The position numbers were made by a program, and so were the translations under genes. Under the pieces are notes generated by a model. The model made no database searches, had not been told where the DNA came from, and saw only the letters and a list, made by a program, of their open reading frames with translations. A stretch of 19,310 nucleotides of DNA from positions 1 to 19,310 of the forward strand of contig NZJA01000038.1 in NCBI GenBank assembly GCA_002691835.1, read 5' to 3'. The stretch is from Planctomycetota bacterium (GTDB taxonomy: Bacteria > Planctomycetota > UBA8108 > UBA1146). Positions 6,480 to 14,423 of the stretch are shown piece after piece (the stretch's first letter is position 1; each line of letters opens with the position of its first letter).

Positions 6480-8957
6480 TTGAAGATTACACACGGACTT
6501 TTTGTGGCACTGTTCTGCCTCTTTTCCGTTGTTGGTTTTGCACAGAACCCCGATGTCATCGTCGGTGATTTGCCCAGTACCAACTCCTACGGAACCAGCG
6601 CCGGCACAGACATCTATGCCTACTCCATCGCAACGACTTCTTGCAACATCGGCGATGCCGATTTGGACTGGATTGCCAACAACAATCAGCACCCAGTCAT
6701 TGCTCAAGACATGTTCAGACTTCACGACGGACGCTTTTCACAAATTGGATCGTCTTGGTTGAAGCACGGCTTCTGTGCTCTTCAGGTCTCCGGTCTTTGC
6801 GTAGGTTGCGGTGGCGGTGGAGGTTGTCTTTCTTTCCTGACCCCAGGTTGCGCCGACCCATACTCTGCAAGCCTCAACGGCTCTCAGAGTAACCTCGGGC
6901 CTCGATCTCAGGTGAATGCCTTCACTGGATTTTTCCCGTTCCCCTATTCGGCTCCAAACTGCCCTCCCAGCGAAGGTAACATCTGCAGAAGGTTGCAGGT
7001 TCATGTCGATGACTTGACCAACAACCTTTTCCCGGGTGCCCAGTACTTCGTGAGTGGACAGTATGTCGCTCTCGATGACTCTCTTGCAGGAAACCAGGCG
7101 AACAATGCCTCTTACCGCCAAGTCAATGTGGGTCAGTCTGGTAACAGAAGCCTCACATTTGCCGGTGATACTCAGATGGAGTCGCCGCCAATTCAGGCAT
7201 GGCAGGACTTCCAGCCCTCCGTCACTCTCGTGGATCTTCAGATCCCCAATGAGGGTCTCTTCATCGCCGGATACGACGTAATCGATAACGGCAACGGAAC
7301 CTGGAACTACGAGTATGCGATTTATAACATGTACTCCGATCGCTCTGCCAACAGCTTCTTTGTTCCGGTTCCAGCAGGTGCAACCCTGACCAACATCGGA
7401 TTCAAAGACATCACATGGCACAGTGAAGAGCCATTCTCCGGAGTGGACTGGACCGTCAATAACCAAAACGGTGTCGGTGTGACCTGGAGTACCGACAGCT
7501 TTGTCACCGATCCGAATGCCAATGCGATTCGCTGGTCGATGCTCTTCAACTTCCACTTCACCTGCGATGCTCCGCCTGCTGACAATCAGCTGACGATGGG
7601 ACTCTTTAAGCCCGGCAACGTCGGTGACCCAAACTCCCTGGATTTCACAGCCGCAGCACCTTCCGGAAACTTCATTCCGTCGGTGCAAGGTCTGGCGTGT
7701 GATTCTGGAAGTATGGTGAACCCCCTCGTCAATCTGAGCTGGACCAACGGAGACGTTTACGACAGCATTGAAATCCGTAGAGACGGAACTCTTTTGGCGA
7801 CTCTTGCCGGTGCTTCCACCAGCTACACTGATGGCGCAGCCTCCTTCGGGACCTCGACCTACACTGTTCAAGCCGTTCAAGGTTCAGTGAACACTGCTGC
7901 TGTTCCCTGTGAGAGCACGATCTCTCCGGTGGGTCAAAACAGCCTCGCTTGTTCTCAACCGGATCCAGATTTCCAAGACGTCTCCCTGACTTGGGTGAAT
8001 GGAATGATGTATGACTCGATCCGCGTGACCCGAGACGGCAGTGAGATTGCCGTGATCGCCGGCGGAATGATGACTTACAGCGATTCTGGCGTCAGCCTTG
8101 GAGAGCACACCTACACCATCGAAGGTACCACCAGCGGAGTTTCTGCAGGAGTCCTCGATTGTTCGGTAACAGTCCTGGCTCCTCCGCCTCTGACATTCAC
8201 CGTGACAGCCAACGATGCCTCCGGAACCTACGACACTGCGACCGGAAACGGCAGCGTCAGCGTCATCATCACGGGCCTTGAATCTGCAGGAAACACGGGA
8301 TACCCCAACAACGTGTCCGGTTTCTCCCTTGGACTCGGATTTGACTCCAATCTGCTGATCAGTACCGGAATCGATCCAGATGTCATTGGAACTCCTGTCG
8401 ACTTCTTCGACGGACAACTCGGTGACGGCGTCGTTACCGTCGGTTGTGTGGTCAGTTTCCTGGGGACCTTCACGCTCTCCCTCGATAACGAAGCACCTCT
8501 TGGTGAGCTTCTGTTTGACACCGTTGCTGGCTCCTTCGCAGGAAGCACTGCTCCGGTCTCGACTGATCTCAGCTTCCAAAATGGTGTCTCCGCAGGCTCT
8601 CTGCCCGTGGATAACCTGATCGTGGTCGACAGTACCCCCATGCCGCCCACCTTTGTTCATGGTGTGATCACCCTTACTTCTGGTGGTCCAGTTTTTGTCC
8701 GCGGTGATATCAACGCCGACAACAACATCAACATTGCAGATGCTGTGACAGCCCTGAACTACCTCTTCAACGGTGCTGCTGTAAGCTGTCTGGATTCTGT
8801 CGATACCAATGACGACGGAGCTGCGAATGTCGCAGACGGTGTCTACCTGTTGGCCTTCCTCTTCAGTGGAGGCCCACAGCCGCCAGCCCCCAACACTTGC
8901 GGGGGCGATCCGACTGCTGATGCTCTGGATTGCTTGAGCTTCCCAGCCTGTCCATAG
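6480..8957 (+). CDS. Secreted modular protein: FN3-like repeats, cohesin-like domain, dockerin-like C-terminus
   Basis: 825-aa exported protein of unknown substrate. A Sec signal peptide spans residues 1-22, hydrophobic core LFVALFCLFSVVGF and cleavage after FAQ. Residues 23-400 are a Cys- and Asn-rich region with a glycine run (CVGCGGGGGC) that resembles N-termini of large secreted planctomycete proteins. Two similar FN3-like modules follow (about 405-475 and 485-560; compare LSWTNGDVYDSIEIRRDG with LTWVNGMMYDSIRVTRDG). Residues about 562-722 form a beta-rich cohesin-like domain, and 737-825 a dockerin-like pair of Ca loops (DINADNNINIAD, DTNDDGAANVAD) with the terminal CGGDPTADALDC tail. 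The start is TTG, with AAGGA 7 nt upstream and the signal peptide directly after it. A nearer ATG at 6474 is out of frame and stops after two codons. It stands alone and ends at a strong terminator. A role in surface assembly or adhesion is inference. Confidence 0.85.
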   Translation: MKITHGLFVALFCLFSVVGFAQNPDVIVGDLPSTNSYGTSAGTDIYAYSIATTSCNIGDADLDWIANNNQHPVIAQDMFRLHDGRFSQIGSSWLKHGFCALQVSGLCVGCGGGGGCLSFLTPGCADPYSASLNGSQSNLGPRSQVNAFTGFFPFPYSAPNCPPSEGNICRRLQVHVDDLTNNLFPGAQYFVSGQYVALDDSLAGNQANNASYRQVNVGQSGNRSLTFAGDTQMESPPIQAWQDFQPSVTLVDLQIPNEGLFIAGYDVIDNGNGTWNYEYAIYNMYSDRSANSFFVPVPAGATLTNIGFKDITWHSEEPFSGVDWTVNNQNGVGVTWSTDSFVTDPNANAIRWSMLFNFHFTCDAPPADNQLTMGLFKPGNVGDPNSLDFTAAAPSGNFIPSVQGLACDSGSMVNPLVNLSWTNGDVYDSIEIRRDGTLLATLAGASTSYTDGAASFGTSTYTVQAVQGSVNTAAVPCESTISPVGQNSLACSQPDPDFQDVSLTWVNGMMYDSIRVTRDGSEIAVIAGGMMTYSDSGVSLGEHTYTIEGTTSGVSAGVLDCSVTVLAPPPLTFTVTANDASGTYDTATGNGSVSVIITGLESAGNTGYPNNVSGFSLGLGFDSNLLISTGIDPDVIGTPVDFFDGQLGDGVVTVGCVVSFLGTFTLSLDNEAPLGELLFDTVAGSFAGSTAPVSTDLSFQNGVSAGSLPVDNLIVVDSTPMPPTFVHGVITLTSGGPVFVRGDINADNNINIADAVTALNYLFNGAAVSCLDSVDTNDDGAANVADGVYLLAFLFSGGPQPPAPNTCGGDPTADALDCLSFPACP

Positions 8958-8970
8958 ACTGGGTAAACTT

Positions 8971-9010
8971 AAAAAAGTGCGTGTGGGTGAAAACCCACAC
9001 GCACTTTTTT
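8971..9010. terminator. Bidirectional intrinsic terminator, 18-bp perfect stem, GAAA loop
   Basis: 8971-8988 pairs perfectly with 8993-9010 (aaaaaagtgcgtgtgggt and its complement) around a GAAA tetraloop at 8989-8992. The stem has six A:T pairs at the base, giving a U-tract in transcripts from either side. It starts 13 bp after the stop of the secreted protein and lies 39 bp beyond the stop of the MATE gene on the other strand, so it closes both converging units. Confidence 0.95.
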
Positions 9011-9049
9011 TTGTCTTCAATGATCAAATGATTCAGTCTGCGAGAAAGA

Positions 9050-10477
9050 TCAGACTTTCGTATGAAGCCAATTACGCCGACGAATCACCACCACACAAAG
9101 AAGTGATCGAATAATCCAGTCGAGCACCGTTGCGACCCAGACACCTTCCAGTCCCATCGCAGGAAAACCACCCCAGCCATATGCCAGAATCCATGCGAAG
9201 GGCACACGAAAGCCCCACGAGCCGATCGCAGTAATCCACATGACCGGGATGTTCGCACCCGCACCTCGCAGGCATCCCGTCAGAGTTTCGGTCAGCATCA
9301 AGAATGGGATTTCACACGCCCCGATGACCAAACAGATTGCCGCCAGTTTTGCGGTGCTGTCTTCCAGCTCGAAGAGTCCCATCAATTCCATCGGAAAAAA
9401 GAAGAGCAAAAAGAAGACCGGAGTGATGGCAAGAAGCGCAAGATAACTGCTGCGATAAGCCGTTCTCATAGCGGCTTCCCTGTGACCTGCTCCCAGTAAC
9501 CTGCCTACCACACTTGCAGCTGCGGCCTGAAAACCGTGTGAAGGGAGAAATGCGAGCGACTGAATGGCTATCGCAGCCCTGTGAGCGGCCATCGAGCGAG
9601 CATCCAGTTTGAAAATTGCGAACTGATACACCACAAATCCGGAATGGAACAGAACCGCCGCCCCAAGTGCAGGGAGACTCAGTCGGATAATCTGACGCGC
9701 CTCAGTCCAACTGAATCCCAACGCACCTGGAATCCGCAGAGAAATCCTGCCTGTCTTTCTCAGAAGAAGAACTCCGAGAATCAGGACGACTTCCACCAGA
9801 GGGGCCAGGCCGGTCGCCAATCCGACCCCCTCGACACCCATTTTCGGGAATCCCCAAAGGCCATAGAGAAGCACTGCATTTCCAAGAATGTTAAAGAGAT
9901 TCGCGACGACTCCACCGACCACAGGCAGCAAAGACTCCCCTGCTCCCCGAACCGTCGATTCCAGTGTCACCACCAGAGCTCTCAATGGAAAAAGCAGGAG
10001 AAACCAAGTGAGATACCCACCCGCTTCTTGAAGAATTCTGGCCCTCGATTGGGGATCCTGATCAAACATTTCCTGACCGAGCCAGTTCATGCCCATATCA
10101 CGTCCTGCCACACATAGCAGGGTCACCAATAATCCAAGAAACGTCGCCAAACCCAGGGAGGTCCACAGCGCCTGACTTGAACGTAGAGCATCTCCTTCAC
10201 CGGTTCTCCGGGCAACGACTGCACCTGCCCCGATCGCAGTCACCGTGAAAATCGTCGTCAGCGACCAACACAGGGGCGAGACGAGATTCAGAGAGGCGAG
10301 GGCTTCGTCTCCTCCACCGGAAGCATCGGACACCATCCGGGTATCAATCAAGAACTGAAAGGTGTGCAGGAGATACTGCAATATGGCGGGCACCGCCAAG
10401 CGAAGGATCTCGCGATCCATCGCTCTTCCCGGAAGTCCCGATTTCATTAAGTCCCGAGAAGAATCTGGAGCACTCAT
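9050..10477 (-). CDS. MATE family multidrug/metabolite efflux transporter
   Basis: 475-aa inner-membrane antiporter of the MATE (NorM/DinF-like) family, which exports organic cations or metabolites using a Na+ or H+ gradient. About twelve hydrophobic segments are arranged as two related halves. The first helix reads ILRLAVPAILQYLLHTFQFLIDTRMV, split here as ILRLAVPAILQYLL then HTFQFLIDTRMV; AxP near the start of helix 1 is typical. The second half begins near IIRLSLPALGAAVLFHSGFV, and both halves have RGAGESLLP / RGAGANIPV turns characteristic of the family. Length fits (usually 440-480). The ATG at 10477 overlaps the aroB stop as ATGA, so it is the last gene of a coupled operon ending at the terminator 8971-9010. 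Substrate cannot be told; its place after aroB and envelope genes allows export of a metabolite or an envelope-related role, but that is conjecture. Confidence 0.9.
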   Translation of the reverse strand: MSAPDSSRDLMKSGLPGRAMDREILRLAVPAILQYLLHTFQFLIDTRMVSDASGGGDEALASLNLVSPLCWSLTTIFTVTAIGAGAVVARRTGEGDALRSSQALWTSLGLATFLGLLVTLLCVAGRDMGMNWLGQEMFDQDPQSRARILQEAGGYLTWFLLLFPLRALVVTLESTVRGAGESLLPVVGGVVANLFNILGNAVLLYGLWGFPKMGVEGVGLATGLAPLVEVVLILGVLLLRKTGRISLRIPGALGFSWTEARQIIRLSLPALGAAVLFHSGFVVYQFAIFKLDARSMAAHRAAIAIQSLAFLPSHGFQAAAASVVGRLLGAGHREAAMRTAYRSSYLALLAITPVFFLLFFFPMELMGLFELEDSTAKLAAICLVIGACEIPFLMLTETLTGCLRGAGANIPVMWITAIGSWGFRVPFAWILAYGWGGFPAMGLEGVWVATVLDWIIRSLLCVVVIRRRNWLHTKV

Positions 10478-11556
10478 TCCTGGGTAGCCCAGGATGAAAG
10501 AAGCTCTTGAACCTCTTGTCGATCAAATTCGCGGATGATCATGTGACCCGGTTTTTTCGGTAATACCCAGGAAACCACACCGGATCGACTCTTCTTGTCG
10601 CACTCTATTCGATCGAGAAGTCGGTTCGGATCAGGAAGCGGATCTGGTCTGAGCGGCAAGCCCACTCGCTGCAGAAGGGATGAAATCAACGGTCTCATCG
10701 GCTCATCTGAAATCCCGCATTGGTCGGCAATATGACCGGCGAAGACCATTCCCATCGAGACGGCTTCCCCATGTCCCCAATCTCTTTGTCCCTCAATGCT
10801 TTCCATTTCGAGTGCATGCCCCAAAGTGTGGCCCAGATTGAGGACTCTTCGCTGTCCGGCTTCATACATGTCCCCGTTGACGACATCAACTTTGACAGTC
10901 ATCGCATTTTTGAGTTGCTGAAGATCTGGAATCAGATTTTTTGGAATCCCTGCCTGAAGTGAATCCAAAAGTTCGCCACCACCAATTACAGCAGACTTGA
11001 TGAGTTCAGCCCAACCCTGCCGAAGTTCCGTGATTGGAAGAGACTTCAGTAACGCAGGTTCCACCCAGACTTTCTCCGGTAGATGAAAACTGCCAATACG
11101 GTTTTTAATCCCACCGTATTGAATCGCTGTTTTTCCACCGAGATGAGCGTCCACCATCGCTAACAATGTCGTGGGAACTGCGATCCATGGCACTCCCCTG
11201 TTCCAAATCGAAGCGGCAAATCCGACAACATCACCCAGGCTGCCGCCGCCTGCAGCGATGACACAACTATCCCTGTCGAGATCTGCTGCGGCCATATGTT
11301 CGAGAATGCGAGTCAGGCCTTGCTGATCCTTGAGAGATTCTCCAGCGTCCAGAACGACTTCTGAGAACTGGATTTCACCAGCCTCGAAGATCTTCTGAAT
11401 CGAAGCTCCCCATGCTGAATCGACCTTTTGATCCCTAAACAAAAGCGCACGGCTGAATGTTTTCAGATCATTCCCCATCGAAAAGGACGCATCCTCCGAG
11501 ATGTGAATGACGCTGGAAGCTGTTTCAGGTGAGAAGGCGATCGGCTTTACGGTCAT
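10474..11556 (-). CDS. aroB: 3-dehydroquinate synthase
   Basis: 360-aa cytosolic enzyme of the shikimate pathway that converts DAHP to 3-dehydroquinate with NAD+ and a divalent metal. The NAD-binding stretch GGGSLGDVVGFAAS lies at residues 103-116, followed by VPTTLLAMVDAHLGGKTAI (128-145). Expected metal ligands are Glu184 (GWAELIK), His243 (NLGHTLGHALE) and His262 (HGEAVSMG), with His247 as likely catalytic base by analogy with characterised AroB. Length is normal. The ATG at 11556 is preferred over longer in-frame starts up to 11673 because it overlaps the upstream stop as ATGA and matches the usual N-terminus. It also overlaps the MATE gene by 4 bp downstream. Related sugar-phosphate cyclases (DOI or EEV synthases) share the fold, but these motifs and the housekeeping context favour dehydroquinate synthase. 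Confidence 0.93.
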   Translation of the reverse strand: MTVKPIAFSPETASSVIHISEDASFSMGNDLKTFSRALLFRDQKVDSAWGASIQKIFEAGEIQFSEVVLDAGESLKDQQGLTRILEHMAAADLDRDSCVIAAGGGSLGDVVGFAASIWNRGVPWIAVPTTLLAMVDAHLGGKTAIQYGGIKNRIGSFHLPEKVWVEPALLKSLPITELRQGWAELIKSAVIGGGELLDSLQAGIPKNLIPDLQQLKNAMTVKVDVVNGDMYEAGQRRVLNLGHTLGHALEMESIEGQRDWGHGEAVSMGMVFAGHIADQCGISDEPMRPLISSLLQRVGLPLRPDPLPDPNRLLDRIECDKKSRSGVVSWVLPKKPGHMIIREFDRQEVQELLSSWATQE

Positions 11557-12452
11557 TTGCGGGGTTTCTTCCCTCGGCCATCCACAGACGTGGAACGAGT
11601 GTAGAAATAAACTCCGACCAAAAGGGTGAATGCCCCCAGAACTGAAAGAACCCAGAACATCTCCTGAGCCCAACCTGAGCGGCCTGCAAAGGGATTTTCA
11701 TAAGGCTCAAGTTGGCCACAAACCCATTCGGGAACCATTCCTTCCAGCCCCGTCACCGTCTCGTATCGGTAAAGGCGAAGGAAATCTCCCGTCACCACCA
11801 CTTCACTGCTTCTGGGAAGGTTTTTAGGTTTACTGATGAAATTGATTCTATGGAGGCGATTCGAACGATCAGAACCAAATGCCTCCCAAACAGAAGACAG
11901 CCCTGATGGGTTCTCTTCCAATTCCCGAAGGCGCGGATTCTCGATTAAGGAAATGACAAAGTTGTATCTTTTTCCACGAATCTCAGGAGCGATGCTGGCC
12001 AACTCGGTCACATCGGGAGGCTCAGAGATCTCGGTCGGTTTCCAATCACTGCGCCAACGCTGAAGAAGGTAATGAAGTCCCGCCAATTCGGTCGGTCCTT
12101 CGATCACCGCTTCTCCATCTCTCACCGCCAACAAAATGGCATCGTTTTTCTCAAATGGAATCGGTGGAGGGCTCTCTGCTGGAAGGGGAAGAGAAACTGG
12201 CTCAGGAACTTCTCCTGACGGAAGACCCGGACCTCCTACTGGCAGGTTGGTTGAAGTCGTGGACGATTCTCCACCTCCGCTGATGGGCATCAGCGGAACA
12301 TTCATGGTCGGATCTTGCTCCGGGCTCTGGGAAGACCAGACCGTCAGAATAAGAACCACTAACAACGCCAGAGATCCGAGGATTCGCGCTCGCTCCCGGG
12401 TCGTCGGCCCCACTCTCTCGGGGCGATATCTTTTGGGGCCAAAATAAACCAT
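11553..12452 (-). CDS. Unknown bitopic membrane protein with Pro-rich linker
   Basis: 299 aa; I do not recognise a family. A basic N-terminus (KRYRPERVGPTTRERAR) precedes membrane segment 1 (residues 24-39). A Pro/Ser/Gly-rich linker follows (about 54-100), then a mixed alpha/beta globular region (101-250) and a second membrane segment (about 265-285) with a basic tail ending RGKKPRK. By the positive-inside rule both ends are cytoplasmic and the 220-residue middle is periplasmic. It lies between lpxB and aroB in one transcription unit; its stop overlaps the aroB ATG by 4 bp. The ATG at 12452 has no SD and sits inside a perfect 10-bp inverted repeat, implying that translation depends on ribosomes finishing lpxB. 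An envelope role is suggested only by lpxB next door. Confidence 0.8.
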   Translation of the reverse strand: MVYFGPKRYRPERVGPTTRERARILGSLALLVVLILTVWSSQSPEQDPTMNVPLMPISGGGESSTTSTNLPVGGPGLPSGEVPEPVSLPLPAESPPPIPFEKNDAILLAVRDGEAVIEGPTELAGLHYLLQRWRSDWKPTEISEPPDVTELASIAPEIRGKRYNFVISLIENPRLRELEENPSGLSSVWEAFGSDRSNRLHRINFISKPKNLPRSSEVVVTGDFLRLYRYETVTGLEGMVPEWVCGQLEPYENPFAGRSGWAQEMFWVLSVLGAFTLLVGVYFYTRSTSVDGRGKKPRK

Positions 12453-12479
12453 GGATTTATCATAACAGGTCCATGGTTT
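12446..12479 (-). promoter_or_regulatory. Perfect 10-bp hairpin enclosing the start codon of the 299-aa membrane protein
   Basis: tccatggttt at 12470-12479 pairs exactly with aaaccatgga at 12446-12455 around a 14-nt loop. In the minus-strand mRNA the 5' arm begins at the last base of the lpxB stop codon and the 3' arm contains the ATG at 12452. A ribosome terminating on lpxB would melt the stem, so this looks like a coupling device. The 5' arm also holds an ATG that opens a four-codon reading frame (ATG GAC CTG TTA TGA) ending just before the 3' arm. Confidence 0.7.
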
Positions 12480-13612
12480 CAGATCAGCGAAACACCACTA
12501 TCGGGAATCTGCTGGAGGACAGATCGGGCTGCTCTCGCACTCGCTCCGGGGTGAAAAAGCTCCTCTTTCAAGGCCTGAAGGCGACTGACCTGCTGACTCG
12601 CTTCGCCATCATCGAGAAGTGGCCTTGCCAACCTTGCAATGGCAGCTCCGTCCCCAGGTTCGACTAACCTTTCAGGAACCACGGCTTCACCGGCGAATAA
12701 ATTGACCAATGAGAAATAGGGCGCCACACCCAATAGAGAAAACATGGATCTCTGTAAATCATTTGCTGGATAGGCCACGACCATCGGAACTCCATGCCAT
12801 GCCGTTTCCAGGGTCGCTGTCCCTGAGCAAACGATGGCTAACCTCGCACGCGACTGCAAAGCCCGAGCTTCACCGCTATAGATCTTCACGTCTCCGGCAT
12901 CTCCAATGATGTCGGTCACAATAGAGCGCAGTTCCTCCCGCTGGCAGGAGACCCAAATCTCAAGATCTGGAGACTCGAGCTTCAACTCCCGAGCAGCTCG
13001 AACGAGAGCAGGAAGCCCATTAATCAGTTCCTGGCGACGGCTTCCTGGGAGAAGGGCGAGAATCGGCGCGCCGGAAGCCCCCTCAATTTCTGGAGCAGGT
13101 CCCGCATCCGAAAGATGATCAAAAACAGGGTTCCCCACATGGACCACTTTCGAGTGATATCGAGAATAAAGCTGCTCTTCGAACGGAATCACCACCAACA
13201 GCTGGTCCGCACAACGAGCGATCCGTTTCATTCTCCAAGGGGCCCAAGCCCACACCTGTGGACAAATATAATAGGTCACCGGGATTCCCAGCCTTCGAGC
13301 CATCGCGGCGAGATTTCCATGAAGACCCGGGTAGTCGATCACGACGAGGTGATCCGGAGGAGATGAAAGAAGCTCCTCCACGAAACTGGCAGAGTGATCC
13401 ACTATGGAACTGAATTGCGACAATACAGGGAGCCACCCCATCACCGCCTTGTCGGTACGGTCCGCTCGGAGACGAGCCCCAGACTGCGCCAAATGAGCCC
13501 CCCCAATGGCGTCCACTTCAAGATCAGGACACAGGGAAAGGCACTCCCGAACCAGTCGCGCACCATGCAGATCTCCCGAAGGCTCTCCGGCGCATACGAG
13601 TAACTTAGGCAA
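12479..13612 (-). CDS. lpxB: Lipid-A-disaccharide synthase
   Basis: 377-aa peripheral membrane glycosyltransferase (GT19) that joins UDP-2,3-diacylglucosamine and lipid X to make lipid A disaccharide. Family signatures are CAGEPSGDLHGARL near the N-terminus (8-20), VIDYPGLHGN (91-100), YYICPQVWAWAPWR (114-127), HVGNPV (158-163), LALLPGSRRQE (185-195) and the nucleotide-sugar motif CSGTATLETAWHG. Length is typical. The start is TTG at 13612 with GGAG close upstream; it overlaps the end of the amidotransferase gene by 8 bp. Its presence implies a Gram-negative outer membrane with lipid A. The Kdo and acylation genes are not in the window, so lpxB sits apart from a classical lpx cluster here. 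Confidence 0.93.
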   Translation of the reverse strand: MPKLLVCAGEPSGDLHGARLVRECLSLCPDLEVDAIGGAHLAQSGARLRADRTDKAVMGWLPVLSQFSSIVDHSASFVEELLSSPPDHLVVIDYPGLHGNLAAMARRLGIPVTYYICPQVWAWAPWRMKRIARCADQLLVVIPFEEQLYSRYHSKVVHVGNPVFDHLSDAGPAPEIEGASGAPILALLPGSRRQELINGLPALVRAARELKLESPDLEIWVSCQREELRSIVTDIIGDAGDVKIYSGEARALQSRARLAIVCSGTATLETAWHGVPMVVAYPANDLQRSMFSLLGVAPYFSLVNLFAGEAVVPERLVEPGDGAAIARLARPLLDDGEASQQVSRLQALKEELFHPGASARAARSVLQQIPDSGVSLI

Positions 13613-14321
13613 GACGCTCCCCCTGACGCTGGCTGGCGTTTTGAATCATGCGTTCGACGACCGCATGACCCAATTGATCTTCTTCCATCAATTCAGGATG
13701 CCACTGTATCCCAATACAGCGTCCCGTTTCATCACTGCAAGCTTCGATAATCCCGTCCGAAGATTCTGCCAACAGTTTCCAGTGCTCCGGTAAATCCCTG
13801 ACCGATTGGTGGTGACTCGAATTCACGAGAAAGGAACCTGGCCCAGGAGCGTCTTCCAGCCCTCCATGCCAATGAACTTCGTGACGGGGAATCACTCCCT
13901 TCTCGATGATCCGATGAACGACGTCAGACTCTGTCTCGGTCTCAATGTCTCCATACAGGTTTCCCCCAGCCACCAAACACAGGGCCTGAAGTCCGCCACA
14001 GATTCCCAGAACCGGGATATCAGAATCGAGGAGGCTCCGAGCCCATGCGAGATCGGCTTCTTCTCTCCTGGGAAGAACTTCGACATATCGAGGTGGAGCC
14101 TCCGAACCCGCGCTCAAACTGCAGCGGTAGTCGTCTCCTCCGATTAACAGAAACCCATCGACCAGTTCCAGAACCTCCTCGGGGTGAATACCCGGAGGAA
14201 AAATCACGGGAATTCCACCGTGTCGAAGAATCAAATCGGAATAACGAATATTCATCCGGGTGACGATCCGTCCGGAATCCTCGATCGCGACATCCACGTT
14301 GAGTCCGATCTTTGGTTTCAT
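13605..14321 (-). CDS. Class I glutamine amidotransferase-like hydrolase (peptidase C26, PuuD/gamma-Glu-GABA hydrolase type)
   Basis: 238-aa cytosolic protein of the class I amidotransferase fold. The nucleophile elbow is GICGGLQAL (Cys108), and the catalytic His/Glu are in GIQWHPE (His208, Glu210). FLLIGGDDY (58-65) and NSSHHQSV (167-174) are typical of the gamma-glutamyl-gamma-aminobutyrate hydrolase branch, which cleaves gamma-glutamyl amides. No synthetase domain is attached and no polyamine-degradation gene is nearby, so the substrate is open. The ATG at 14321 is chosen because it has GGGGGTGAA just upstream and matches the family N-terminus (MKPKIGLNVDV); in-frame starts up to 14399 would add 26 unrelated residues across the repeat-bearing promoter region. 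It is the first gene of the unit running through lpxB to the MATE transporter. Confidence 0.85.
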   Translation of the reverse strand: MKPKIGLNVDVAIEDSGRIVTRMNIRYSDLILRHGGIPVIFPPGIHPEEVLELVDGFLLIGGDDYRCSLSAGSEAPPRYVEVLPRREEADLAWARSLLDSDIPVLGICGGLQALCLVAGGNLYGDIETETESDVVHRIIEKGVIPRHEVHWHGGLEDAPGPGSFLVNSSHHQSVRDLPEHWKLLAESSDGIIEACSDETGRCIGIQWHPELMEEDQLGHAVVERMIQNASQRQGERLA

Positions 14322-14349
14322 TTCACCCCCAGAATCCTGCACGAAAGAA

Positions 14350-14414
14350 ACTGTCGACAAAGTACACTGTTCCGTAAAATTTGACTGCGGACAGACCAAT
14401 TTGACTGTCGACAG
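14350..14414. promoter_or_regulatory. Three copies of a palindromic decamer (CTGTCGACAG-like) in the divergent promoter region
   Basis: Sites are CTGTCGACAA (14351-14360), CTGCGGACAG (14385-14394) and CTGTCGACAG (14405-14414, a perfect palindrome). The last two belong to a 17-bp direct repeat AATTTGACTGYSGACAG with a 20-bp period (14378-14394 and 14398-14414, 15 of 17 identical), which places them on the same helix face. The cluster lies 29-93 bp upstream of the amidotransferase ATG and more than 130 bp upstream of folC, a natural place for a dimeric regulator. The regulator is unknown. Confidence 0.6.
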
Positions 14415-14423
14415 CGGAAGCGC

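Noticed and set aside
6738..9020. Two long minus-strand open frames (6738-7880 and 7884-9020) in the same frame opposite the secreted-protein gene
   Set aside because: They mirror the plus-strand gene, have no signal, domain or ribosome site, show implausible composition, and one runs through the terminator hairpin. They are a by-product of codon use on the other strand.
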